Origin: Photobacterium profundum SS9
Lineage (GTDB): Bacteria > Pseudomonadota > Gammaproteobacteria > Enterobacterales > Vibrionaceae
Assembly (NCBI RefSeq): GCF_000196255.1
Contig: NC_006370.1
Span: 3,113,411-3,177,410 of the forward strand
Length of the DNA: 64,000 nucleotides
Direction: 5' to 3'
The notes beneath the pieces were generated by a model, which did not search any database, had not been told where the DNA came from, and saw only the letters and a list, made by a program, of their open reading frames with translations. The translations under genes were made by a program, and so were the position numbers. Positions 1 to 9,063 of the stretch are shown piece after piece (within the stretch, counting starts at the first letter, position 1; every line of letters starts with the position of its first letter).

Positions 1-339
1 ATGCCATGTTTGAATAAATATCTTCCGACTTGAAAAATCATAATAAAAATCACTCAAACCATGTGTTCCAATTACAACTCGAGATCTTAAAAAATACCAA
101 ACACCTCTTAATGATTTAATATCAATATAATTAATATCATTATTAAAACTCTTAACTGTATATTTAATAATGAAATTTTCATCATTTATAAAGTCGTTAT
201 ACAAAGCTTTTGAATTTCCAGAGAAAACATTCCTTGAATTAGATGAAAATAATATTTGATGATTATTTTTTGGGATTATAATATCTAACAACCAAACCAT
301 TTTGAATATCAACAAACGAATATATTTTTTAAATTCCAT
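1..339 (-). CDS. CDP-glycerol glycerophosphotransferase-like protein, 3' part outside the window
   Basis: An open frame starts with ATG at 339 and runs leftward off the window edge, giving 113 residues. It begins MEFKKYIRLLIF and reaches IFIQTWH at the edge. In the CDP-glycerol:poly(glycerophosphate) glycerophosphotransferase family (PF04464) an N-terminal Rossmann half leads to a WHGTPLK motif, and the TWH here looks like its beginning. The start lies 33 bases past the stop of wzx, so it is probably co-transcribed in the wza operon. It would add glycerol-phosphate, or a related polyol-phosphate, to the glycan. Base composition is very AT-rich, as in wzx, consistent with an acquired cluster. 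The family call is moderately sure because the catalytic half is not visible. Confidence 0.6.
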   Translation of the reverse strand, partial: MEFKKYIRLLIFKMVWLLDIIIPKNNHQILFSSNSRNVFSGNSKALYNDFINDENFIIKYTVKSFNNDINYIDIKSLRGVWYFLRSRVVIGTHGLSDFYYDFSSRKIFIQTWH

Positions 340-371
340 TTAAAACCTTATTGTAAATATTTGCATCGAAA

Positions 372-1703
372 TTAATTTTTCACATGACCAAACTTAACCT
401 TAAAAAGGTTAAATAATTTAAAAGCATCAGAGCGATTGATAATAAACAGATCACTTATCTTCACTTTAGTATAATATCTATACATTAAGCACCGAAGAAT
501 ACAATTAAGTACATAAGCAATTGAAGTGGAAATAGCTGCACCAGAAATCCCATATAATGGAATCAGTATTATATTACCAATAATATTAACAATAACAATT
601 ATAATCGATGTATACATATTTAACTCAGGCCTACCTCTTGAAGCCAAATCATTTGCTAATACTCTTGCTACAGTCATAAAGACGACACCAGGTAGTAAAT
701 ATAATAATGGCTCTATTGCAGGGGAGAATTCTTCACCAAAGAGAAGTATTATTACTGGCTTTGAAATAATAGCTACAAAAGTAGAGAGAAAAATAGTTAT
801 ATAAAAGACTATTTTAGATAGAGCTAAAACAATTTCCTTTTTTGTATTTTCTTCATCAGAAAGCTCTGACAATTTTGGTAGCAGTACTGTACTTAGAGCT
901 TGAGACACAATCCATATTTTTTCACTTAATTGTACCGATATAATATAGAAACCTACAGAAGTCGGATTAAGTAGCATATTAACAAAATATATATCAGCTT
1001 TATTATTTAAAAAAGCGACAATATTACTTAAATGAGCCTTTATACCATATTTAAGTGAGTCTTTAATGTATCCATCCCTAGTTATTTCCTTTTCGTCATT
1101 TTTTATTTGTAAAATATGAAAAAACGAAACACACAAAGATAATAACGAGGAAATGATCAAACTAGAAATCAAATATATAATTTCATTTTCATCAATTAAA
1201 GTTAAAAATGAAACTAATAACAACATTGACAAGGGTTGTATAATTAGAATAATGTTGAATATCTTAAAGTTTTGAATTGCTTGAAATATACTATTAAAAA
1301 AGCTGTTTAATAAAGTTAAAGGGAAAACAATAAGCGCTATATAGAGTAACCATACATCAACGTTTGGGAATAAATTATCACTCGCGAATGTAATCAATAA
1401 AAAACCAATCAACAAACCGATTATAGATAAAGCACATGCTATTTTATATAAGTTTGATATAACAATTTCAACCTTATACTTTTTTGAACCTATAAAATAA
1501 ACATTAGAGGCGGTTATTCCCATATTTAGAAGATTTGTTAATGTAATTGGTAATAAGGTAATAATCGTATAACTACCACTACCAGCAGGCCCATATGTTC
1601 TTGATATTATCATTATTATTATTAACTGAACAATACCTGTAATTATCTGACGTCCAGCAGTTTTTATAAAACCTTGTAATATTTGATTTAAATCTTTTCT
1701 CAT
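372..1703 (-). CDS. wzx: Wzx-type oligosaccharide flippase
   Basis: This 443-residue inner-membrane protein has about 12 to 14 hydrophobic segments and the N-terminal pattern of polysaccharide biosynthesis flippases (MATE/MOP superfamily), with the stretch SRTYGPAGSGSYTII near residue 35 typical of Wzx. Such proteins move undecaprenyl-diphosphate-linked repeat units to the periplasmic face. It lies downstream of wza, wzb, wzc and a TagD-like gene in the same direction, which fits a Wzx-dependent export pathway. It is strongly AT-rich. A 228-base gap separates it from the TagD-like gene, and nothing recognisable was seen in that gap. The exact substrate cannot be read from sequence. Confidence 0.88.
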   Translation of the reverse strand: MRKDLNQILQGFIKTAGRQIITGIVQLIIIMIISRTYGPAGSGSYTIITLLPITLTNLLNMGITASNVYFIGSKKYKVEIVISNLYKIACALSIIGLLIGFLLITFASDNLFPNVDVWLLYIALIVFPLTLLNSFFNSIFQAIQNFKIFNIILIIQPLSMLLLVSFLTLIDENEIIYLISSLIISSLLSLCVSFFHILQIKNDEKEITRDGYIKDSLKYGIKAHLSNIVAFLNNKADIYFVNMLLNPTSVGFYIISVQLSEKIWIVSQALSTVLLPKLSELSDEENTKKEIVLALSKIVFYITIFLSTFVAIISKPVIILLFGEEFSPAIEPLLYLLPGVVFMTVARVLANDLASRGRPELNMYTSIIIVIVNIIGNIILIPLYGISGAAISTSIAYVLNCILRCLMYRYYTKVKISDLFIINRSDAFKLFNLFKVKFGHVKN

Positions 1704-1931
1704 GACACAATCATACTTTTATATTAAAACTAGAAAATAACCACTGAAATAATAATAACGTTCAACAAATAGCTCTATAACGAAAATAGTATATATAATA
1801 TCATTTAGTAGAAAAGCTAAGAATTAAGTGAGAATTTCGAATGCATGTCAAAATTCATGCTAACTTTCACATTAAGATAATTTATATCTTACATCATAAC
1901 CTAATTAGTGGTGCAGTAGGTACCCAACGTA

Positions 1932-2327
1932 CTAAGATCCAAAACTTGAAAGTGTAGATTTTATCAAAGAACTTGAAATATTTTCAGTTCTTTTTAAATA
2001 TACCACATTACAACAGTCTTTTAGTTCATCAAATTTACCTTCCCAATCATCACCAATAGCAAAAACTGAAACACCATACTCTTTTATATCTGAAACTTTC
2101 TGTTCCCATCCTTCTTCTGGAATAACTTTATCAACATACTGACAAGAACTTACAATTTCAGCACGATCATGATAATTATAAAATGCTACTTTTCCTTTTC
2201 TAGCATTAAACTCATCAGTAGAAACACCAACAATTAGTTTATCTCCAAGGCTTTTTAACCTTTTCAGCAACCTAACATGACCAACATGAAACAAGTCAAA
2301 TGTCCCATAAGTAATAATTATTTTCAT
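1932..2327 (-). CDS. tagD: glycerol-3-phosphate cytidylyltransferase (TagD-like)
   Basis: The protein of about 131 residues starts MKIIITYGTFD and carries the cytidylyltransferase HxGH motif (HVGH) followed by the GDKLIVGVSTDEF block of TagD enzymes. The C-terminal RTENISSSLIKS corresponds to the RTxGISTT signature but with SSS in place of STT. TagD joins CTP and glycerol-3-phosphate to give CDP-glycerol, the donor for teichoic-acid-type polymerases. The ATG at 2327 is preferred over an in-frame start 24 bases upstream because CAGGAG sits 6 to 7 bases before it. Together with the CDP-glycerol-type transferases in this window it implies glycerol-phosphate in the surface glycan. A second TagD lies at 21625-22020. 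Other small alcohol phosphates as substrate cannot be excluded. Confidence 0.87.
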   Translation of the reverse strand: MKIIITYGTFDLFHVGHVRLLKRLKSLGDKLIVGVSTDEFNARKGKVAFYNYHDRAEIVSSCQYVDKVIPEEGWEQKVSDIKEYGVSVFAIGDDWEGKFDELKDCCNVVYLKRTENISSSLIKSTLSSFGS

Positions 2328-2342
2328 CTTATCTCCTGAGTA

Positions 2343-2369
2343 ATTACCCACACAATAAGCATGGGTAAT
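2343..2369 (-). promoter_or_regulatory. hairpin just upstream of the tagD ribosome binding site
   Basis: ATTACCCA (2343-2350) and TGGGTAAT (2362-2369) form an 8-bp inverted repeat with an 11-base loop. In the transcript it falls between wzc and tagD and ends a few bases before the Shine-Dalgarno of tagD. No U-run follows on the minus strand, so it looks more like an RNA processing, stability or pausing structure than a terminator. Confidence 0.45.
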
Positions 2370-2394
2370 ATTGTGTATTTTTTAATCAACGTTT

Positions 2395-4536
2395 TTATTC
2401 ATAGCTATAATTATAATATCCATAACTATTACCTGCTTTCTTTATAACCGCATTCAAAATAAAGCCTTTCACTTGAATTCCATTTTGTTCAAATCTTTGC
2501 TTGGCTACTTCTATCTCTTTTGCCGTATTCTGACCAAAGCGACCAACAAGCAAGGTAGTTCCCGCATGAGATCCAACTATTGCTGAATCTGTAACAGCAA
2601 GAATTGGAGGGGTATCAATAAGAACAATATCATAATTTTCCGAAGCCCAATCCAATAGAACCTTAAACCTTGGGTGCATCAATAACTCAGATGGGTTAGG
2701 TGGAGTATCACCTCTCGCAATAAAATCTAAATTTTCAACGCCAGTTGCTTTTACTATATTATCGATATTTACTTGATCACTTAAATAACCGGATAAACCA
2801 GGTTTGCTAGTTACGCCCATCTGACGTTCCATGCGTCCCTTTCTCATATCAGCATCGATAACGATTATTTTAGATCCTGATTTCGCTATAACAGAAGCCA
2901 TATTAGCTGATACAAAAGACTTCCCGATACTTGGGCTTGGTCCCGATATCATTAAAATATTATTTTTAGCTTCCATCATTGCAAAATGTAAACTTGTACG
3001 CAGGCTTCTTATCGCTTCAATCGATAAATCAGCTGGGTTTACAACTGCAAGTAATGTTTTATCTATTTTTAAATTTTTTGATTTAGATTGTTCTTTATCT
3101 ATCTTTATTTGCCAATCGGACATAGGAATACTTGCATATACAGGTATTCCTAGCTTTTCAATTTCATCAGGATTTTCTACCCCCTTATTCAAGGATGATT
3201 TTAATAATGTATAGAAAACCCCAATAATCAAGCCTAACAATGTTGATATTATAACTATCAAAGATTTAACTGGTTTTACTGCTCTAGCAGTTGATTTTGC
3301 AGAATCAATTATTCGAACATTACCAACAGTACTAGCTTTAACTATGTTAAATTCTTGAACTTTATTTAAAAGTTGCACATACATCTGTTGATTTACATTT
3401 ACATCTCTTGTTAACCGCAAAACTTCTCTTTGAGTTATTGGTAATTTTTTTATTTGTTTTTCTAGTTCTACTTGCTTATCATTTAGGACTTTTCGTTTAT
3501 CAAGAAGAGATATATAAACTGGATGTTCTTTTGTATATTTTTGAGCAATCTCACTTTCTTTAAATGTCAGTTGATTTAATTGCTTTTCTAAATTCACAAA
3601 TGCATCAAGAGTAGCTTTAGCTTCTAAGTTTAGATCAATAGAATCATTTTCTTGCTGGTAATTATTTAACTTATTTTCTGAGATTACCAAATCTTTTTTA
3701 ATGCTTGGTAAATGCTCTTTTAAAAAAACCAAACTATTTTCAGCTTCAGCCGAACTTCTCTCTACGTTTTGTAATAGATAATCATGATTAATGCTATTTA
3801 AAATGCTTTCATTTTGATTTTTATTACTACCAATAAATGTAAGCTGCATAATACCTGAAGTTCTACCTAACTCTTCTATACTTAGCTTACTATTCAACCA
3901 TTGAATTGCTTCTAATTTACTTCGTTTCGAAACTCTAAATGATGCCCCACTTTCAGCATTAATACTTCGAATAAAAATATTAATACCATTTTTTGATACA
4001 GCTCTCCCTGTAATACCTTGTAATATTTCTTTCTCATTTTCGTCGAAAATTACATATAAACCTTTATCAGAATCTAAAACCTTTAATATATAATTAGTTA
4101 GATGGCTATTATTAATTTCAAATCGAACTATATCAATATTCAATTCGTCGCCACTTAATCTTTGTAATCCTTTACCTATAACTGGAGTAAGTACAGGTTC
4201 AGATACTGTTGTTAAGTTCATCTTATCAACAGTCTTTCCAAGTATCATTCTTGATTTAATTAGTTCCATTTCAGTTGAGGAAGATGATTCACTACTAAAA
4301 AGCTCTCCCATTTCACCAAGTACTGGAACACCACTACTTTTTTTCTCAACTTGAATTAGTGAGTCGGCTTTATATATTGGCGTTGAAAAAACTGCATATC
4401 CGACACCAATTATAGCAAATATAAAAGTGATAATAATTATAGTCCATCGACTATCTATTAGTGTTCCAAAAAGTTTGGTTAAATCTATTTCATCCGTTTT
4501 ATTTTGCATTACGCTTGTGTTTTTTATGTTGCTCAT
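2395..4536 (-). CDS. wzc: Wzc polysaccharide co-polymerase / BY-type tyrosine autokinase
   Basis: This 713-residue inner-membrane protein has a Wzz domain between two membrane segments (about residues 30-55 and 425-445) and a C-terminal cytoplasmic bacterial tyrosine kinase domain. Visible kinase motifs are the Walker A-like GPSPSIGKSF, Walker A' VIDADMRKG and Walker B VLIDTPP. The last residues, YGYYNYSYE, are the tyrosine cluster that is autophosphorylated in Wzc. It works with the Wza outer-membrane channel and the Wzb phosphatase to control chain length and export of capsular polysaccharide. The order wza-wzb-wzc is conserved here. No strong ribosome binding site precedes the chosen ATG; an internal ATG at codon 10 is an alternative. 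Confidence 0.95.
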   Translation of the reverse strand: MSNIKNTSVMQNKTDEIDLTKLFGTLIDSRWTIIIITFIFAIIGVGYAVFSTPIYKADSLIQVEKKSSGVPVLGEMGELFSSESSSSTEMELIKSRMILGKTVDKMNLTTVSEPVLTPVIGKGLQRLSGDELNIDIVRFEINNSHLTNYILKVLDSDKGLYVIFDENEKEILQGITGRAVSKNGINIFIRSINAESGASFRVSKRSKLEAIQWLNSKLSIEELGRTSGIMQLTFIGSNKNQNESILNSINHDYLLQNVERSSAEAENSLVFLKEHLPSIKKDLVISENKLNNYQQENDSIDLNLEAKATLDAFVNLEKQLNQLTFKESEIAQKYTKEHPVYISLLDKRKVLNDKQVELEKQIKKLPITQREVLRLTRDVNVNQQMYVQLLNKVQEFNIVKASTVGNVRIIDSAKSTARAVKPVKSLIVIISTLLGLIIGVFYTLLKSSLNKGVENPDEIEKLGIPVYASIPMSDWQIKIDKEQSKSKNLKIDKTLLAVVNPADLSIEAIRSLRTSLHFAMMEAKNNILMISGPSPSIGKSFVSANMASVIAKSGSKIIVIDADMRKGRMERQMGVTSKPGLSGYLSDQVNIDNIVKATGVENLDFIARGDTPPNPSELLMHPRFKVLLDWASENYDIVLIDTPPILAVTDSAIVGSHAGTTLLVGRFGQNTAKEIEVAKQRFEQNGIQVKGFILNAVIKKAGNSYGYYNYSYE

Positions 4537-4653
4537 AAATGTTTTTCAACTATATTATAATAATGAAAACGCTTAAATTACTAATGCAGGAGTTTTCAAA
4601 TATTAACTAAACCACTCCACAATACCCTAGGCTCTAAGCCTTATAGTGTGGCT

Positions 4654-5082
4654 TTATAACTTTCTTGCCCAAGCTTTTGCAGCCTCATCAATTAAACAAT
4701 ATACATATTCAAAAGCTTCTTGACTTTGTCGATAAGGATCAGGGATATCTTTTTGACCAACCCATTGTCCAAATAACATTGTTTTGCCACGTGCTTCTGG
4801 CGCTATCTTTGAGACAGCCTCGATATGAGCTTTTTCCATTACTAGAATAAGCTCATACTCTAGGCATAATTCACTTGTTAACTGTTGTGCCACATGATGC
4901 TCAAGAGACACACCTTTGAGCTCAGCTACTCTGGTAGCCATTGAATCAGCAGGCTTACCAATGAGAGCTCCAACGCCTGCCGAAGCAATCTTTTTTTGAG
5001 GTAATAATTGCTTAAGTAAATATTCACCAGATGGTGACCGACAAATATTGCCTACGCATACAACGAGAATTTTATCAAACAT
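4654..5082 (-). CDS. wzb: Wzb low-molecular-weight protein tyrosine phosphatase
   Basis: The protein of about 142 residues begins MFDKILVVCVGNICRSPSGE. The CX5R(S) phosphatase loop lies at residues 9-16, and the acidic DPYR motif near residue 115 supplies the general acid. These enzymes dephosphorylate the C-terminal tyrosines of Wzc, and the cycle is needed for capsule assembly. ATG at 5082 is preferred to the upstream GTG (5085) because GGTGAG precedes it at good spacing. It lies between wza and wzc in one leftward operon. Confidence 0.95.
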   Translation of the reverse strand: MFDKILVVCVGNICRSPSGEYLLKQLLPQKKIASAGVGALIGKPADSMATRVAELKGVSLEHHVAQQLTSELCLEYELILVMEKAHIEAVSKIAPEARGKTMLFGQWVGQKDIPDPYRQSQEAFEYVYCLIDEAAKAWARKL

Positions 5083-5227
5083 CACTATCTCACCATCACC
5101 AATTGATATATTTTATTTTAAAAGAAATATCAAATCACAACTTAAGCCACGTTAGCTATTAATTATTGAAACTAACTCAATCCGTATAGGTTAACTGGTC
5201 TTCTCAGACCAGCATAAAACACGATAG

Positions 5228-6364
5228 CTACCAATTCCTTACACGCTGTACACCTTCCGTTAACTCATTGAATCCACTTATCGTAGGCATAATTTGCCTA
5301 ATCACACGGTTCCAACGAGTTAGAGGTGCTGCGGTCACATACACGATATCATATGGTTCTAATGCAAATTCAGCACCAATGACCAAAGCAGATGCTTCTT
5401 GAATATTTAGCTGATAAATATCAGCAATAACCGGATCGTTCTCAACTGTTTTTTTCTTGCTACGAATCACAAAAACCCCCGTTGCATCGGCGGATAATTC
5501 ATTAATCCCACCGACATTACTCAAAGCTTCCGTTAAGCTCATACCCGCACGATCAATTTTGAGCAATTTAGGTGTATTAACCTCACCCATGACAAATACT
5601 TTTTGTGCATCGTTACGAGGTACATGCACAATATCACCAGCTCGTAATAATCGATTTTGAGTTAAATCGCCGCGTTGCATTAAAGCATATAATGATAGAT
5701 TTTCTTCTTCGCCATTGCGGGTTAAAGTTATGTTGCGCCAATCAGCATCGGCAGCTAAGCCACCAGCACGATTGATAGCATCAAGTAAAGTGAGTGGCAC
5801 ATTGGTAATCGGCTGTTGGCCTGGAGTATTAACCTCACCTGTCACATACGATTTTTGTGAGCGGAATGAAGCTACATTGACATCCACTTGTGGGCTTTCA
5901 ATAAACTCAGCCAAGCGTTTAGCTACTTCAGTGCGAATTTCAGTGACTGTTTTTTCTTCCACTTTGACTAAACCAATATACGGATAGAAAATGGTGCCGT
6001 CGGCATGAACCCAATTACCCGACTCTTCAGAGCTTCGGTAGGAGCCTGCAGGAATAGTCAATTCAGGATGATCCCAAATTGTAATATTTAAAATATCACC
6101 AGGACCAATACGATATTGATAACGTACAATTTCTGCATCTAAACTTGGATTGGTTTTAGAAAAAATCGCAGGGGCTTTAAATTGATTGACTACATTCGCA
6201 GTTAAAGGGTAAACGTTAACTTGATCGCTAACATCGCTATCTTGTGACTGACCAGAGGAAACAATATTTTTATCATCAACCGTTAAGTGAGAACCTGGCA
6301 CGGTGCAGCCTACCAGCATGGTCGAGGCCATAACGATAGCAAGCAGTTTTTTAGTGAAATCCAT
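5228..6364 (-). CDS. wza: Wza-type outer-membrane polysaccharide export lipoprotein
   Basis: The 378-residue protein has a lipoprotein signal with lipobox LVGC at residues 17-20, so it should be lipidated at Cys20. A Poly_export domain follows (YRIGPGDILNITIWDHPEL near residue 85) and then SLBB repeats with V(T/M)GEVNTPG/K motifs near residues 175 and 258. The C-terminal segment LTRWNRVIRQIMPTISG matches the amphipathic helix that forms the outer-membrane pore of Wza. It would form the octameric channel of a Wzy-type capsule system. It is the first gene of the operon, 136 bases downstream of a JUMPstart/ops element. Confidence 0.96.
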   Translation of the reverse strand: MDFTKKLLAIVMASTMLVGCTVPGSHLTVDDKNIVSSGQSQDSDVSDQVNVYPLTANVVNQFKAPAIFSKTNPSLDAEIVRYQYRIGPGDILNITIWDHPELTIPAGSYRSSEESGNWVHADGTIFYPYIGLVKVEEKTVTEIRTEVAKRLAEFIESPQVDVNVASFRSQKSYVTGEVNTPGQQPITNVPLTLLDAINRAGGLAADADWRNITLTRNGEEENLSLYALMQRGDLTQNRLLRAGDIVHVPRNDAQKVFVMGEVNTPKLLKIDRAGMSLTEALSNVGGINELSADATGVFVIRSKKKTVENDPVIADIYQLNIQEASALVIGAEFALEPYDIVYVTAAPLTRWNRVIRQIMPTISGFNELTEGVQRVRNW

Positions 6365-6499
6365 ATGCTATAAATTCAATCTTAAAAAAGGAATGGACTG
6401 CAGATGCAGCAAAGGGAGAAACGATGCTAGTGCCTCGCTTCTAAAAAATTATTCTATCTTGATATATCATACTGATTAAGACACATCATTGGGGTTTTC

Positions 6500-6537
6500 C
6501 ACGCTACCGCCCTTAGGTTGCAGCTCCCAATATGCTG
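6500..6537 (-). promoter_or_regulatory. JUMPstart sequence with ops element (RfaH recruitment), wza operon
   Basis: Read on the minus strand, the segment begins CAGCATATTGGGAGCTG and ends with the ops core GGCGGTAGCGTG (6500-6511). This is close to the 39-base JUMPstart consensus found in leaders of capsule and O-antigen operons. The ops core makes RNA polymerase pause and recruit the antiterminator RfaH, which allows long polysaccharide operons to be read through. It lies in the untranslated leader of wza. The rfaH gene itself is not in this window. Confidence 0.93.
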
Positions 6538-7046
6538 ATTGATGCAGAGTTCAAGTGTTTTTCATCTGTTTCACTGCTGATATTTATAGTGAAAAGGACT
6601 TGGTTACACGTCACTTATTGACCGTGTGATACGGCTATCGCTTTATAAAAGTAGATAAATAAAATCGGCTTTTATATGAAATCGAGCTGCATTTTACACT
6701 CAATATAGAGAAATAGAAATCAATTTATGTCTTTCAAGTACGCGTTGCGAGCAAACTCTCTTATCTTTAAAAACAAACCATTGATATTTCGTACCGTCAT
6801 TAAGATACATCTACTTCATACCTCTTTTACTATGGTTCCAAAGCTTAAATAAATATAAAACCTTCTAATTGACAGTGCTGTCAACATAATTTCCATATAA
6901 ACATTGAGACGCTCTTCCCATTTACTTTAAAATGATTTTATGACAATTTTAAGGAACCATTGCCATTGCCTTAATATCCCCATATTATTAGCAGGAAGAT
7001 TACCTTTGATCTTTTTATAATTTTTTATACAAATAAGGGAACTAGG
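6538..7046. other. divergent promoter region between wza and the gfc/yjb cassette
   Basis: About 500 bases without a gene lie between the wza JUMPstart and the first gene of the rightward cassette. The segment is AT-rich and should hold both divergent promoters. The only distinct structure seen is the inverted repeat at 6869-6884. No open frame, RNA gene or mobile element was recognised. Confidence 0.6.
6869..6884. promoter_or_regulatory. inverted repeat, possible operator upstream of the yjbE-like gene
   Basis: TTGACAG and CTGTCAA form perfect 7-bp arms around a 2-base centre, about 160 bases before the rightward start codon. The left arm also reads as a -35 hexamer (TTGACA), although a well-spaced -10 was not clear. 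The symmetry and position suggest a dimeric regulator site, but the regulator is not known. Confidence 0.4.
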
Positions 7047-7334
7047 ATGAAGAAGACAACAATTGCGTTATTAGCAGCAATGACTATGGCAAGCTCTGCG
7101 TTTGCTGCAACTGAAACGGGAACTACAGCTGGTACGACAGGAAGTACTGCAGCATCTACAGGTACTGCAGCATCTACAGGTACTGCAGCAGGTACAGCTG
7201 GCGCAACAGCAGCGGCGGCTGGCGGCATTACTGCAACAGCAGTAGCAGCTGGTGTTGCAGTAGCAGTTGCTGCAGTAGCAGTTGCTGATTCAGGCAGTAA
7301 TGATACAGCCACAACGACAACAGCGGCTCAATAG
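7047..7334 (+). CDS. small exported Ala/Thr/Gly-rich protein (GfcA/YjbE-like)
   Basis: The 95-residue protein has a clear Sec signal peptide (MKKTTIALLAAMTMASSAFA, cleavage about residue 20). A low-complexity region of alternating Thr, Ala, Gly and Ser follows, then a hydrophobic Ala/Val-rich stretch and a Thr-rich tail. Composition, size and position before three GfcB/C/D-like genes match YjbE of the yjbEFGH exopolysaccharide operon and GfcA of the group 4 capsule operon. Its role there is poorly known. The coding DNA contains an 18-base tandem repeat (7145-7180). A hairpin after the gene (7369-7402) may reduce read-through into the next gene, so this protein could be made in excess. Confidence 0.72.
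   Translation: MKKTTIALLAAMTMASSAFAATETGTTAGTTGSTAASTGTAASTGTAAGTAGATAAAAGGITATAVAAGVAVAVAAVAVADSGSNDTATTTTAAQ
7145..7190 (+). repeat. 18-base tandem repeat inside the YjbE-like gene
   Basis: The unit TACTGCAGCATCTACAGG occurs at 7145-7162 and 7163-7180, and a diverged third copy begins at 7181. It encodes repeated Thr-Ala-Ala-Ser-Thr-Gly. In-frame units of this kind can change number by slippage without breaking the frame. Confidence 0.85.
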
Positions 7335-7368
7335 CAGTAATAATAAAGATAAAACAGCTGTGTTATGA

Positions 7369-7402
7369 AATGATCGTTATTTAAAGGGCGATCATTATTT
7401 TA
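7369..7402 (+). terminator. hairpin with T-rich tail between the yjbE-like and yjbF-like genes
   Basis: AATGATCG (7369-7376) and CGATCATT (7389-7396) form an 8-bp stem with a 12-base loop, followed by the T-rich tract ATTTTATTTT. It looks like a weak terminator or attenuator inside the operon. It would favour expression of the first small gene over the outer-membrane genes downstream. Confidence 0.6.
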
Positions 7403-7473
7403 TTTTAAGTTCACAGCATATTACCCCCCCTTCAGTACCCTTTACTTTTCCAATGTGGACATAAGCAGCTCGG

Positions 7474-8169
7474 ATGCGGATATTTCAACGCTTTACCCTT
7501 TTAACACTGACTATTCTACTGTCTGCAGGTATAACTGGCTGCAGCCAAAAGTTTAATGATGTTAACGATACCTTATCACTCGCGCTTTTTGGTGATAACG
7601 ATACAGAATTCGCCAATGATGACGTACAGCGCCTGCCCTATGCTAGCCTCTATGCTCAGGTTGATGATGGTCCACAAGCTTTTATGGTATTGGCCTTAGC
7701 CGAATCGGCTTTATCATTAACGCCAAACACTCGCACACAACTCAAATGGGTATCATCCGACAAAGGTATGCTGGTCACTGAAAGCGGTCGATTAGTCAAA
7801 AGCCTGAATTTACCTCAGGGTAATTTGATTGATACCTACAGTAACCAGCCTGATCCGCTAATTTTAGGCTTACACCGTGCGAGCACGCCCATGCACTGGC
7901 AACGCAGTATTGATTGGCAACCCGGCTACCATTTCGATTACCAATTAACCTCGCGGTTTGCACGTCAAGACAATGCCGTCATTATGATCAATGAGCGCCC
8001 TATTACAACGTGGCACTTTGTTGAAACCGTTACCATTGATGTACTCGATACAAGCTATAAAAATCAATTTTGGATCGACGGAAAAACAGGCAAGGTACTT
8101 AAAAGTCAGCAAAAATTAGCACCTGGCTTACCTTTCATTGACATGACTTTATTGAAGCCTTATTCATAA
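7474..8169 (+). CDS. yjbF: GfcB/YjbF-type outer-membrane lipoprotein
   Basis: The 231-residue protein begins with a lipoprotein signal (lipobox ITGC, Cys23). A YjbF/GfcB-type domain follows, with the family-like stretches TPNTRTQLKWVSSDKGMLVTESGRLVKS and NQFWIDGKTGKVLKSQQ. Proteins of this family act with GfcC and GfcD in secretion of group 4 capsule and related exopolysaccharides. The gene is followed 12 bases later by the GfcC-like gene. The start at 7474 gives a good signal peptide, although the ribosome binding site is weak. Confidence 0.85.
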   Translation: MRIFQRFTLLTLTILLSAGITGCSQKFNDVNDTLSLALFGDNDTEFANDDVQRLPYASLYAQVDDGPQAFMVLALAESALSLTPNTRTQLKWVSSDKGMLVTESGRLVKSLNLPQGNLIDTYSNQPDPLILGLHRASTPMHWQRSIDWQPGYHFDYQLTSRFARQDNAVIMINERPITTWHFVETVTIDVLDTSYKNQFWIDGKTGKVLKSQQKLAPGLPFIDMTLLKPYS

Positions 8170-8181
8170 ACACGGACGATC

Positions 8182-9063
8182 ATGACCTTACTTTTATCAT
8201 TTTCTCGCAGTTCATTGCGATCACAATTGCGGCGTCTGCTGCCACTCGCGCTTATTACTTTTTGCTCACTGACTTATGCACAGGCCACTGAGACGTCAAA
8301 GCCGAACATTTCGAATCCAAACACGCTTACATCGGCAGAGGCTCAGCCCTTTGCAATTAAGGTGACCCCATCGTCACAGCTTGAGCGTCAACTGCATCTG
8401 AGTTATTCAGCGCCTGTGCGCTTGAAGCAAGTCTTATCAGACAGCTTGACCCATTTACCGACTTTTTTGGCCAAAGATGTAAAGCAAGACTCACGTATTT
8501 ATTGGACGGGCGCCGCGCTATTCCAAGCCTTTCCTCACCCGCAACAACAGACTGTTGTCGACCAAATCAACCAACTCGCAACATATTGGCACAATGAACA
8601 GCAACAACCACAACAACAAGCCGCGCTTAATTTAAGCCAGCAAATTGAACAACTCACCACAGGCGAGCGTATTTTTACGTCATTGGATTATGACGACATT
8701 CGATTGAACAAACAGGCTAACACTCTGATTACTGATGATCTCACGCTGATTCTTCCGCCACGTCCTGAACGTATTTTAGTGCTAGGTGCCCTCGATAAAC
8801 CTATATGGGCAGAATGGCAGACTCGGCTTGACGCCGAGGCTTACCTTAAGCAAGCCAAATCGCTCAGCAATGCCAATAATAGTAATGCTTGGGTGATTCA
8901 GCCAGATGGTACGGTAGAACAACACCCTATCGCGTATTGGAATCGTGATCATCACGATATTGCCCCAGGGGCAATTGTGTACTTAGGCTTTTCTTCACTG
9001 CCCAAGGGCTTTGAAACGCTGAACGAGGATATTATTAATCTGTTAAGGAATCGGGCACTTTAA
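8182..9063 (+). CDS. yjbG: GfcC/YjbG-type periplasmic capsule biosynthesis protein
   Basis: The 293-residue protein has an N-terminal signal sequence (hydrophobic stretch about residues 18-35, ending TYAQA). The rest resembles GfcC/YjbG: Gln-rich helices near residue 130-160, then a PPRPERILVLGALDKP segment and a C-terminal AYWNRDHHDIAPGAIVYLGF motif typical of the SLBB-like GfcC C-terminal domain. It is thought to be a periplasmic partner of the outer-membrane GfcD barrel. Its stop codon overlaps the start of the GfcD-like gene (TAATG), which suggests translational coupling. Confidence 0.87.
   Translation: MTLLLSFSRSSLRSQLRRLLPLALITFCSLTYAQATETSKPNISNPNTLTSAEAQPFAIKVTPSSQLERQLHLSYSAPVRLKQVLSDSLTHLPTFLAKDVKQDSRIYWTGAALFQAFPHPQQQTVVDQINQLATYWHNEQQQPQQQAALNLSQQIEQLTTGERIFTSLDYDDIRLNKQANTLITDDLTLILPPRPERILVLGALDKPIWAEWQTRLDAEAYLKQAKSLSNANNSNAWVIQPDGTVEQHPIAYWNRDHHDIAPGAIVYLGFSSLPKGFETLNEDIINLLRNRAL

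Noticed and set aside
7025..7312. 95-residue Ala/Val/Pro-rich frame opposite the YjbE-like gene
   Set aside because: It is the antisense shadow of a low-complexity coding region; the plus-strand frame has a signal peptide and operon context.
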